This document shows positions 21,699 to 32,300 of a stretch of 64,000 nucleotides of DNA, piece after piece. The notes below the pieces were generated by a model, which did no database searches, had not been told where the DNA came from, and was given only the letters and a program-made list of their open reading frames with translations. Each line of letters starts with the position of its first letter. The stretch's first letter is position 1. The stretch comes from Coffea arabica (Eukaryota; Streptophyta; Magnoliopsida; Gentianales; Rubiaceae). The stretch lies in assembly GCF_036785885.1 (NCBI RefSeq), contig NC_092322.1, positions 14,778,466 through 14,842,465 on the forward strand. The letters are read 5' to 3'. The translations under genes and the position numbers were made by a program.

Positions 21699-23768
21699 AA
21701 GAGTACCTTCGCTATAGGCCCTTGTACATAGCAATTGCAACAGGCGATTTTGGTCTCACGAAAAGTCTCCTTGATCAAGCTCCAGACTCTGTTAGGGCCA
21801 TAATTTCAACACAGGGAGAAACTGCACTTCAATTTGCCATTGTAAATAGACACATGAAAATTGCAAAGGAGCTGTTGAGCAGAATGCAACCAGCTGACTT
21901 GGAAATGGTTAATGACTATGGATGCACAGCCCTTACTCTTGCTGCAATCAGTGGTGAAAAAAAGTTGGCAAGGGCAATCGTGGAAAAAAAATGATAGTCT
22001 ACTTAGCAAGGAAAATCAACTTTATGATGGGCCGCTTCCTGTCATCGTGGCTGCTTTGTATGGTCACAAGCATATGGTTAATTATCTATACTCGGTGACA
22101 CCAAAGGAGTTATTTAGTCCAGAGGGTGGTAAGAATGGTGCTATGCTGATTAATTCCCTGATTAGAGCAGAAATGTATGGTAAGATTGTGGATGTAAGAG
22201 GCAATATACCAATCTGCATCAAACCCTTCTTCAATATATGTGCCCCTAACCCCTTTCTGATTGCTACAGATGTTGCTTCAATGCTACTTCAACAATATCC
22301 AAAACTTGGTGTCAGCCCAGATCATAATGGTGACTATGCTCTCCAGTTACTGGCTCACGAGCCATCTGCATTTCCTAGTGGAACCAAACTTGTTTTCTGG
22401 AAAAGATGGATCTATTCATGTCAGTGTCCTTTTTCCAGTTCTACTTTACTTTTACATCAAATTCCAGGGTAAATGTTTTAATAATGATCACTGACTTGTA
22501 TATAATGAAGAACAATATTATGCACTCTTATTCAGTGAGAAGGAAAACAATCTAAGAATAATAGCCATTGTGCATTTTTTTTGTCTTACTTTTTACGAAT
22601 TTTAATCATCATGTCAGTATGAAATTTGAATTTTGATTGTTATGTCAGCATAAAATCTTCCAATAACAAGAATACCAACTTGCTGCATATACTAATTGTG
22701 CACTAGTGTTGGAGAATGCTACTTATACTCTGTATTTATTCCCCAGGTCTAATGGAACATTCTCCATTGGGAAGTCCAACAGATTCTGCTAAAGATGATC
22801 AGACAACAAAAGCAAGCATGATTGGAGACCACAGCATTGAGATTCATCATTCTAGTGATGGTGAAACGAATTGGACAGGAAATCGAGGCCTACAGATTAC
22901 TAGCTTTGGTATGTCAAATATCAAATTTCGTCTTCCAAAAATTCCATCTGCTGCACAACATTTTTGGGTTAGGAATCTTCTCCCTAGTTTTTCTTTTTTC
23001 TCTCAATTTTTGCTGTAGCTAGATGACAAAATGGAGTGTGTTGTATTTTGCAACGGATATTCTGTCTCACTCTCTGTTCCAATTTTTATTATATTGCTAT
23101 TTTTTGTTTATAAATATCATATTTTAGTTTTTAAAATTTTTTTAAGATCCAATAACTTATCGTCACTGTAGCACGATCCATAAAATAGTATTAATCTTCT
23201 ATATTATATTCTGATAGTATATACACCATCAATTTTAAATGGTACTTAGTCCCAAATTTTTGGGCCGATGGACCTGAGCTCGGACCGATCCACCCTATTC
23301 ACAGTCCTTTGTGTGTTTGAATTGGGCTATCCATGATTGGGAGAAGCCAAAGGAAAGTTTAAGTTTAATAGGATTGAGTCCAATATTTTGGAGCATTTTC
23401 TAGTAAGAATAAAAGATTGTTAAAATAAAAGAAGAAAACAGACTAGCACAAAAAAACATAGAAGATTATTAAAGATAAAAGATTATGTCCTTTTAAGGAT
23501 AAGGAATCGTTGAGTTCGTTCATAAAACTTTCAGATATAGGACTGGAATCATATATAAAAGAGACGGAAAGGGCAGAACACTTTTTTCACATGCAATTGT
23601 GCTTCGCCAAGAGAAAATTTATAGCCTTATATGCGCCTCGGGAACAAGAAAGAGCATGCTGGCACGTAGGCATGATTTTTTCGAAAACAATTTCTTACAT
23701 CTAGCAGCCATGCTGCCTCCACAGTCTCAACTTGACAAGGTTTCTGGAGCAGCTCTTCAAATGCAAAG

Positions 23769-25075
23769 CTATGTTTTCAGACTCGGACCGGGACTCGACT
23801 CGGTCGAGGTCAGGGGTCAATGGGTTCGACCGGGGGTCAATAGGAGGTCGACTCGGATGATGTCATATATACGTCATATATATATATATATATACCTGCA
23901 AATCAAATTTATAAAATATAACCAAATTCATCCAAACTCACAAAATTTATAAAATAGAAATCCCATACATGTTTAATCCTTAAAAAATAGCAATCCAAAT
24001 AAGGTAGCAAGTTCATGTTCAAATGCTTGATAAATATCAATCTTTTTTTTTTTAAGACAAAAGACAAAATAAGGTTTCATTGCTTAGAGACAAACATCAC
24101 AGAAATTTACATTGATGGCTGCATGGAACTTTGAACATCCAAGCGAAGATAGACCAGAAGTGAGAACTCAGTTTCTTGCCCATTAACCGTTGGTAAAGCT
24201 TCTAAGTGAGCTTGGGAATGTCAACATAGGTAGTCATCATTTCCGAGACATCACAACCAGACTGCTCTAGCATTTTCCTCAATATCTTCACTCTCAAGTC
24301 TACGCTCACCGGTTCATCATGAAAGGTATCAGATAAAGAAACCCAAATCCTCGGTGAGAACATCCTCCTCACAGGCAAATTATCAAACACCTTCCGTGCA
24401 AGAGCCGTTTTCCCTGATCCCCTGACCCCACTATTCCAATCCCAAATCCCAAATATAATTAAACACTCCAGCTTCTCATTCACACCCGTAATATCCAAAT
24501 CCCAAATGTCCAGCATAATGAATCAAAAAATTCCAGTCACAAATCAACTTTAGCATAACGAATCAGCAATAATAGCTTTCAGATTGTAAAAATTACCAGA
24601 CAAAGCTTTAGTTCACCCGCATGCTAATTACTTGATTGTCTTGAAATCTGAAGGAACAGGTGGCTGTTGCGGCGGTGGAGGCTAGAGATTGAAGGACGAT
24701 CGATGAATCTCAAGAGATGGCGGTGGAGATCTGAAGAAGAAAGTCAAGAAAGGAAGAAAATGTATCAGAAGAGAAGCAGCAGAGTAGCCGACGCAAGTTT
24801 TGTGGCTTTGTCAATTTTCAATTTTGTCCGATTTGTCAAACTCTGACTGAAAAAAGGCCGAAAAACAGAAAAAGAAAAAAAACCGGGGTTAATCAAGATT
24901 TCCGGTTCGCCGGTCAAACCCGGTTTATAACATTTGAGTTTATGACCCGGTTTATGACCGGGTTTGACCGATTTTATAACATCCAAGTTTTTTTAACTAA
25001 TTCGGACCGGATGCCTGGCCGATTCCCGGTCCGACCGGTTCGACCGGCCGGTCCGGTCCGAGTCTGAAAACACAG
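23769..25075. mobile_element. Inverted-repeat DNA element carrying an NLR fragment, 1307 bp
   Basis: The ends are CTATGTTTTCAGACTCGG at 23769 and the inverse of CCGAGTCTGAAAACACAG ending at 25075, continuing inward through CCGG-rich words. It is flanked by aaatgcaaag (23759-23768) and aattgcaaag (25076-25085), a 10-bp target duplication with one mismatch. The paralogues at about 34710 and 50870 read caaatgcaaaggg uninterrupted, so the site and insertion are certain. It encodes no transposase but holds an NB-ARC segment in the minus orientation. The 9-10 bp duplication suggests Mutator; the superfamily is not settled. Confidence 0.88.
24202..24516 (-). pseudogene. Captured NB-ARC (NLR immune receptor) fragment
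   Basis: The 104-codon frame contains a nucleotide-binding P-loop, GVRGSGKTALARKVF (residues about 30-44), followed by a segment typical of CC-type NLR NB-ARC domains: FSPRIWVSLSDTF (the RNBS-A region) and VDLRVKILRKMLEQ. Kinase-2, GLPL and MHD motifs are absent, so it is only the first part of the domain. It lies wholly inside the inverted-repeat element at 23769-25075. It is either a gene capture or the relic of a gene the element once carried. The first 25 residues do not look like NLR and are probably flanking sequence. Confidence 0.8.
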
Positions 25076-25937
25076 AATTGCAAAGGGAACTACGATGGTT
25101 TCAGGTTGCAATTTAATTTGTAGTCAATATCCTATTTTATCTTAGTGTATCATGTTTGTTGTCATTTCGTCTTTTTTTTTATTTTTTTTATTTCCGTCTT
25201 ATGAAACAGAGACTCAAAAATTGCAATAATTCTTTTTCTAATGGTGTTATCCTAGTGAGGCTTTGTACCTGACATAAGTTATTTTTTAGGAAGTTGAGAG
25301 TATTCTACCACTAAGGATGAAGAAAGAAGTGAATTCTAATGGTAAAACACCTTCTGCCCTCTTCTCTGGCGAGCATAAGGCATTGGCTAAGGAGGGAGAG
25401 AAATGGATGAAAAATATTGCAGGATCAAGTATGATTGTGGGAACTCTCATCGCTGCAGCCATGTTTACAACGGCTTTCACAGTTCCAGGTGGTAATGATA
25501 ATAAAACAGGGCTCCCTGTCATGATAGGTACTCACCAAAAAGCATTCTTGTTTCTTATGGCATCAAATGCAGTGTCAATGTTCACTTCTACAACATCGAT
25601 TCTGATGTTCTTGGGGATTCTCACTGCACGTTATGCAGCAAAAGAATTTCTCAAGTCCTTACCTACAAAGTTAATATTTGGGATCACATTTTTGTTCTTC
25701 TCGATGGTCACCATGATGGCATCATTTGGTACTGCTATATATCTGACGCTGATCGAACAAGTAGCTTGGATTTCCTACCCAATCATTGTTTTCTGTGCGA
25801 TTCCAATAGCCCTTTACTCATTGCTGCAATTCCCTCTTCTGGTTGAGATGATCAGTCGCACTTACGGACATGACATCTTCGACAAACCTTCAAAGAAACT
25901 CTACAGTTTTGAAACCGACACTACTACTACAATCTGA

Positions 25938-26233
25938 TCTCCATTCTGCTGCGTATCTGTATTTCACTTCCAGTAGTTTGCTTCAAGAAGTTGTTTTTAA
26001 ATAAATAATCCTTCAGTGTGATGTTTTGAATAGATTTTGTCGGAAACATCCATTTATTTTGTCTCCAGCTTGTACTGGAATTCTTCAGATTCCTGTAGCT
26101 ATCAATAAATCATACCTATGGATTGATTTTGATTGTTTGCCACATCAAATACTGCCTATTATTTAGTATTGATATTTTAATTGTCTTTGCCGAGTTCTCT
26201 TATTCACTAGTAATAGATTACGTGTTTTGGACG
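25938..26233. other. 3' flank of ankyrin copy 1
   Basis: Aligns with the 3' flanks of copies 2 and 3. It contains a polyadenylation-type AATAAA at 26104-26109 in the context CTATCAATAAA, at the place where copy 3 has the same signal (51918-51923). Confidence 0.55.
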
Positions 26234-27359
26234 TGTACTTGGCAATTGGGTAGGTTGGCGGGTTAATATTGAATTTTCATTTAAATGGGTTATACCCAAC
26301 CCGTCCAACTTAAAATTGGGTTAATTTTGGATTGGGTCATATTGGGTCATCTTAAATCCATGATCCAAATATGACCAAATATATTAATTTAATAGATTTT
26401 AATATATAAATTCTCTCAAATACATTTTCACATACAACAAAAAAAAATTTCAAACACATTTTTACATAGATAGACATATTTTCACACACTAAAACACTCA
26501 CGATACAAACACACACTCATTTCTTAAACTCATTTGAAATACATTAATTAGTTTGTTTGGATAGTAAATTATTTGAAATAATTTTGTGAAAAAAATACTT
26601 TAACACTTTTTTGATGTGATGTATATGAGATAAAAAGGTGATTGAAAAATGTATAGATGATACAAGCAAGTCAGTATGTGTAAATAAAGTGTAAATAATA
26701 TGCATTTCACACACACTATTTTTACGTACACAAACACACTAAAATACATCCTAATATATTTTCACAAATATACGCACATACTAACTATTTAAACTCTAAA
26801 AAGGTTAGAAATTTCACCTCATGAGAGGTTTCTGGAATTATGCCATATAAAAACGATGGCAGATTGGACCCGCTTTCAAACTTTGAAAATTTGTTTCTTT
26901 TTTTTCCCCATTTTTTTTTTGAAAAGAATTGAGTTATACAGGACTCTACAGTCAAATCAGTATTCTATCATGTAGATCAAAAAATCTTGAATCAATTCCC
27001 CCGCAATGACAGTAGTACTTCGTAAAAACATGGAAACGAGTAGAAATTAATTAATTACTTGGCTACGAAATACTAGATTTAGCAACTAACAAACAAATAA
27101 TAAGAAACTAGATTTAAGTTCGACAGGTCGACAACTTCCTAATGACCTTCATTGAGCAAAAAATCAAATTTGTTTATTTATTTTTTTAATTTAAGTTGGA
27201 TAATGGGTGCTCAACACAAATACCCAAACCACCCAAAAAATATGTGGGTTCTTATTACCCAACCCAAAATTGACCCAACACCCAATTTACCCAATCCAAC
27301 CTTTTAAATTAGTGGGTGAGTTGGGTGGGTTGGGGTTTTGGGTATAATTGTCAGGTCTA
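26234..27359. mobile_element. hAT-like non-autonomous element, 1126 bp
   Basis: The ends TGTACTTGGCAATTGGGT and (inverse of the right end) TAGACCTGACAATT pair as imperfect terminal repeats. The flanks are tttggacg (26226-26233) and tttgcacg (27360-27367), an 8-bp duplication with one mismatch. The subterminal sequence is rich in GGGTTGGGT words on one side and ACCCAACCC on the other. The paralogous region at 36020-36060 lacks it. There is no coding content. Confidence 0.7.
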
Positions 27360-27443
27360 TTTGCACGGGAACGTGATGCTTTTAATTTTTTTTTGCCTTA
27401 AAATTTTTAGAAAATCAATTGTTCTGAAGGAATGGACAATTCC

Positions 27444-28342
27444 ACAAACTTCCCCTGAAGTTTTTAATAATTACAAAGAGCTCCCCTCAATTTTTAGAAA
27501 TTACACTTACCTCCCCTACTTTTATTGTTTATATAACAATATAAGTCCAACAAGTTAAATTTTCTTTCAAAAATCCTAAATTGCCCTTTAAACTAAGAAA
27601 CCAAAATATAGTATGGTTAATCATTTTCTTCCACATTTTGTACAAATCAACAAGCTTAATCCTTAACAACCATCCAAGTATAAGTTTCAAATCCAAATAA
27701 CCATTCAAAAAGATTCCAAATTGCATATATAGCAAAAAAAAAAACCTCATACAGACACATACCTCCTATTATTTGAATGCTTAAATATCTTTTCAATACA
27801 AGCTAATCTGATCTAGAACCACCATTACAACCTTCTTATGGTCTTAAAAATATTAATATTTCAAAAGTTGAGAATAAATTCCACCTCCACAATAAAATCA
27901 TAACAAAAAATTTCCAATCCAATGAAAGAAATCCTTATGTAATTGTTGACATTTTATAAAAGTTTTTCAAGACAACAAACAAAATATGACAAATTTCACA
28001 CTTTTAGTTCTACTTCCTATTTCAATCATCAATTTCATTATTTAGTTTGATATATAGTCTACTCTCTGTATTAATTTTATAATTTTAATTTGCTAATATC
28101 CACAAAACTGAAGATAAAAAAAAAAAGCGTATAGCATTATATTAACTACAATAGAAAGGAGCGAAAGTAGACAAGAGATAAAAAGATAATTTTTTTGGAT
28201 TTTGTAAATCTATTGCCTTAAATTTAGAATTGTCTACCAAGTGGAGGGTATTATAGGTATTTTATTATGCCAAGGGAGGTAAGTGCAATTTCTTAAACTT
28301 GAGGGGAGCCAAGTGAAATTGTAAGAAACCTCAAGGGAGTTT
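27444..28342. mobile_element. MITE with about 65-bp terminal inverted repeats
   Basis: The left arm AAACTTCCCCTGAAGTTTTT ... ACTTACCTCCCCT (27445-27520) pairs with the inverse of the right arm (about 28270-28342: GGAGGTAAGTGCAATTTC ... CCTCAAGGGAGTTT). The interior is AT-rich and non-coding. I could not define a target duplication, so the ends are approximate. Confidence 0.7.
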
Positions 28343-29290
28343 ATTAAGATTTATTAGTACTTTTATCTTTGACTATGTAATCTAAAATGTAACGGATTAC
28401 GTTTAATTCAAGAAGAGTTGTATACAGCAAAGAAGAAAAATGGTTAGTTTTTTAGGAGAATTAGATAATAAGTGCTTCTAAAATGTAAATATGTGAGTGG
28501 ATGAAATGACTATGGTCTTAAGGATAAATACCAATTTACCTAATAAATACAAAATTGAACACTAACCCTTTTTTTTTTTTTGGGTGAAACTTTTCTTCCA
28601 TGTTATCAGCAATATGTGATAAGTTGTAAACCAGCCTTTTGATATTCGTGAACTGTAGTCTTCTGGTTTCTAATGGTTTATTATAGTAGTCTGCGGAAGT
28701 GAGGTTGCATGAACCATAATGTATGTAAAGATTAGATTGGAAATGCATGAAATTAACTCTTCTTCTTCTCCTTTTCATGGTAAAATAAGAGGGTATCCAT
28801 TGAGTCTCACTAAAACCCAAGTTAAAAATAAAATCAATACTAATATAATATAGTAGTAATAATTATAATAATGATCATAACAATAATAATATGAATAATA
28901 AAATGAAGAAAAATCAGCTGTGAATAATCATACTAATACTTATCATAATTACAATGAAAAAAGTAAGACTAGCAGCTCGTTCGAATTTTATTAGCTAAAA
29001 ATCAATCAATTTGCATTGATTGCGTGAAACACATGGGAATAGCATAGCATATCACAGTTGTATCGAATAACCACTTTAATTTATGTTACATCATATCATT
29101 AATCAGAAACAAGATACTAGATAACAAGAAAGAAAAAGTGCAAAAGTGTACATAAATGCTATTCCCATTAATGAGAATCACTAATTGATTAAAGTGCATA
29201 TAAAAGCTATTCCCATTAATCAGAATCACTTTGTTGTATAAACTGCATATAGATGCTATTCCCATTAATCAGAGTCACTTGTTGTATGGT
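28343..29290. other. Intergenic region upstream of ankyrin copy 2
   Basis: No gene. 28580-28810 resembles 52700-52990 downstream of copy 3 (AATATGTGATAAGTTG, TTAACTCTTCTTCTTCTCC), which suggests that it is the old downstream flank of copy 1. Promoter-proximal sequence shared with copies 1 and 3 begins at about 29020. Confidence 0.6.
29156..29282. repeat. Promoter tandem repeat, 3 units of about 48 bp
   Basis: Three units of (A/T)GCTATTCCCATTAAT(C/G)AGA.TCACT, at about 29156, 29205 and 29253, directly upstream of the TATA box of copy 2. Copies 1 and 3 have a single GAGAATCACTT here. Confidence 0.8.
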
Positions 29291-29293
29291 TCT

Positions 29294-29301
29294 ATAAATA
29301 C
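29294..29301 (+). promoter_or_regulatory. TATA box of ankyrin copy 2
   Basis: TATAAATA, 55 bases upstream of the start codon at 29356. The equivalent TATAAAT lies at 44595-44601 in copy 3 and is deleted in copy 1. Confidence 0.65.
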
Positions 29302-29355
29302 TTAGAGCGCCATTGTTGTTTCACTTCCTCTATTACAAAAAGTCACGGTCAAAGG

Positions 29356-32300
29356 ATGACGAAAGTTTCAGGTTAGACCAAAAAAATACATGTTTTTTTG
29401 GTTCCCTCATTTTATTCTACATAAGTGCTCAGTTGTGATAGTTTGTTCACTTATGATTAGCATAAAAGTCATGCTGTTTTCCATTTACCCCATTTGGTTT
29501 TTCTTTTTCTTTTTCTTTTCCTATTTTCTATTTTTCCTCTTTTCATTCCATTGGAATTGTAAGCAGCCAAAGAGGTGCAAAGTCATATTTCTGAATTGAG
29601 TGACTTTTCTACTTATGACTTAAAATTTCCATTGTTAAAATGGCCAATTTCACTCTTAACAATAGAGCTGATCTGTTCTCTAATATTTATTTCTGAACGA
29701 TTTGATGCGTGTGTATTCATATACTACGTTAAATTGTAATTTAGGTGTTTTAATAGTTATCCTGATGCATCCATTAGAATTTTTTTAATACAAATTATAG
29801 GCACCCATTTAAAAAATCTTGTAATGTTGAGTCCGTGGAATCTCTTTTGTTAACCAAACAAGTGATAAAGTTCCTTTTTCTTTACCTCATTTTACTTCAC
29901 TTTTCCGCCAAACAAACAGAACCTTTTGGTAACTATAGGAATATGAAGCTTTGCCTAAACCGTACCGCCCGGAGTGGGACGTGGGTCTGTAACTACATTT
30001 TGGAGGCCTGCACCATACATTGTGAGGCCTTCAATGTCTCTGCATGGCCACTCATCGGTTTGATTTACAGTGAAATATCACCATGCATTCCTTAATTAGA
30101 TGTAGAATCACGGAAGAGTCAAAATGAGCAGTATTTCTTGACTTTTCCATAGTCCATAATTCCAAATGGCCAAAATAAAGAAGAAATCTGATGGGATTGT
30201 GAGGTGGTTTAATCAGTTAATGAAGTTCAGGACGAATGCCTTGATTTATTTCATGACGAATTGAGAAGGAAATTTGTTACTGGTTGGTTATTTCATCTTA
30301 CCGCTTGGTTTCAAGATCTCTAGCTTTGGTTGGTATGCTTCTGAACAATGACCTAATTTTGCATTTTTTTTGGTTTTGGGCTAGGTCTAATTTTGCATTT
30401 TCAAAGCTGCGTCTTGCGTTTTCTGATTATTGTTCCAACAGATAACCATACCATCTTACGAAAGCAAATTCGTATACATCACTTTTTATGTGTTTTCTTT
30501 CTGTGGAAATGCCCTTTTTGAGCCCTTCTAGCACAGCCTCCAAAAGGGCTCTAATGTCCTCTAATTTGAGACACAGTTTAAGCTAAAGGGACCAATTCTA
30601 GTTGCTTTTTGACTAGGGTTAATACCACTTTGTTCCCTCAAACTTTGGGCGATTGTCCACTTCAGTCCCTAAACTTCAAAATGGGACACTTAAATCCCTA
30701 AACTTATAAATACCTTCCACTTAAGGAAAATTGTTAACAAATCCTGAATGTCGTTGGTGGTCAAAGTGTTCCATTTTATAAGAGTTTAGGGATTTAAGTA
30801 TCCCATTTTATAAGTTTAGGGACTTAAGTGGGAGGTATTTATAAATTTAGAGACTTAAGTGTCCCATTTTGAAGTTTAGAAACTGAAGTGGGTAATCGTC
30901 CAAGGTTTGAGGGGAGAAAGTGAAATTAACCCTTTTGACTAATAGGAATAAACTTGTTGGTTATCTATGTTGGTTGTAACTTTCGGTAACAGTGTCTAAT
31001 TGAAATTGTGCATCCGCCTTTATATCTTGGACATTGGCATCCATTAAGATTATGCATCTAAGCAGGAGATGATAGTATTGGGAGAGCAGCAATCGGAATT
31101 GTTCCTGAGGAGCTCACTGAGGAGAACTATCAGGAATGGAAAAGATGCTTGGAACATTATTTGGTTGGTCATGGCCTTTGGGGTGTTGTTTCTGGAGAGG
31201 AGAAAGATCCTATAAACGATGAGAGACAAGAATATGGAGAAGAAAAGAACCAAGAACATGAGGAATGGAAGAAGAAGAATGCATTGGCCTTGCATGCCAT
31301 CCAACTTTCGTGTGGACCAGGCACATATGTTAAACTTAAGGAAGCTCACACTTCTGCGGAAGTTGCATGGAAGCATTTGGTGGAAAGACTGAAGCCCCAC
31401 AGAATATGGGCGGAAGGTGATCCTGAAGATGAAAGCAGCCGTGTTGAAGAAGAAGGTAACTCTCGATCATGTTGCTATGAAATGTTTACGGTTTCACATA
31501 TAATTTTAGAAGTCAATTCGATAAGTATTTTGAAGGACACTATGGTTCATTCGATCAGTATTTTGAATCATGTGGTATCAGGAGCAAAGTTATGATTCAG
31601 CAATTGCAGGTTTTCTTTATGTTTTTACTTATTCCATTTGATATAGTTTTATTTTGCTCATTTAGCAAGCAATTCTTCACTAGGGAATTTTGCTGTACTT
31701 TACTTCAAATAAAACTCCAATTCATCTGTGCTATCTCTGCTGTGCCAAACAATGGCGGAGACTTGAGAGTTGGGAGGCCTAATTTTCCAAAAGAGTACTT
31801 AGAATATATCTTCCACATCTGGAATTTTCATTTAGTCGTTGCTTAATATCCAATGAAAATATTATTGCTCTTTTCTGTTTTTCCGGACTTCTTGAAATTT
31901 TTATACTCATTCAGATTTCAATTGTGCCTTCTACGAGCTCATTAGTTATGATAGATGACCATATTAGAGACATTGTTCGAAACAAATTCTAATGTTTCCA
32001 GGACCAAAAGAGTACGTTCGCTATAGGCCCTTGTACATAGCAATTGCAACAGGCGATTTTGATCGCACAAAAAGTCTCCTTGATCAAGATCCAGACGCTG
32101 TTAGGGCCATAATTACATCACATGGAGAAACTCCACTTCCATTTGCCATTCTAAATGGACAAATGAAAATCGCAAAGGAACTGTTGAGGAGAATGGAACA
32201 AGCAGACTTGGAAATGATTAATGACTATGGATGCACAGCTCTTACTTTTGCTGCAATCAGTGGTGAAAAAAAGTTGGCAAGGGCAATCGTGGAAAAAAAT

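Larger units (their letters stand above)
14168..25937 (+). pseudogene. Ankyrin/PGG membrane-protein gene copy 1, inactivated
   Basis: Paralogue of the intact genes at 29356 and 44673. Recognisable exons are 14168-14183 (MTKTS), 14947-15324 (gag-like domain), 15871-15881 continuing at 21704-22179 (ankyrins), 22270-22419, 22747-22908, about 23505-23768 continuing at 25086-25104, and 25290-25937 (PGG/membrane domain). Damage seen: a copia element in exon 3; eight instead of seven A residues at 21983-21990, shifting the frame; loss of exon 6 and the first part of exon 7, joined at about 23505; and an inverted-repeat element inside exon 7. The TATA region is deleted upstream. The last exon still encodes an intact PGG domain and four hydrophobic segments, so a short transcript from here remains possible but unproven. 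Confidence 0.92.

Noticed and set aside
31592-31846. Conserved block in intron 2 of all three ankyrin genes (TCCAATTCATCT ... GGAGACTTG)
   Set aside because: Considered as an extra exon, but the reading frame is not kept between copies and exon 2 to exon 3 joins in phase without it.
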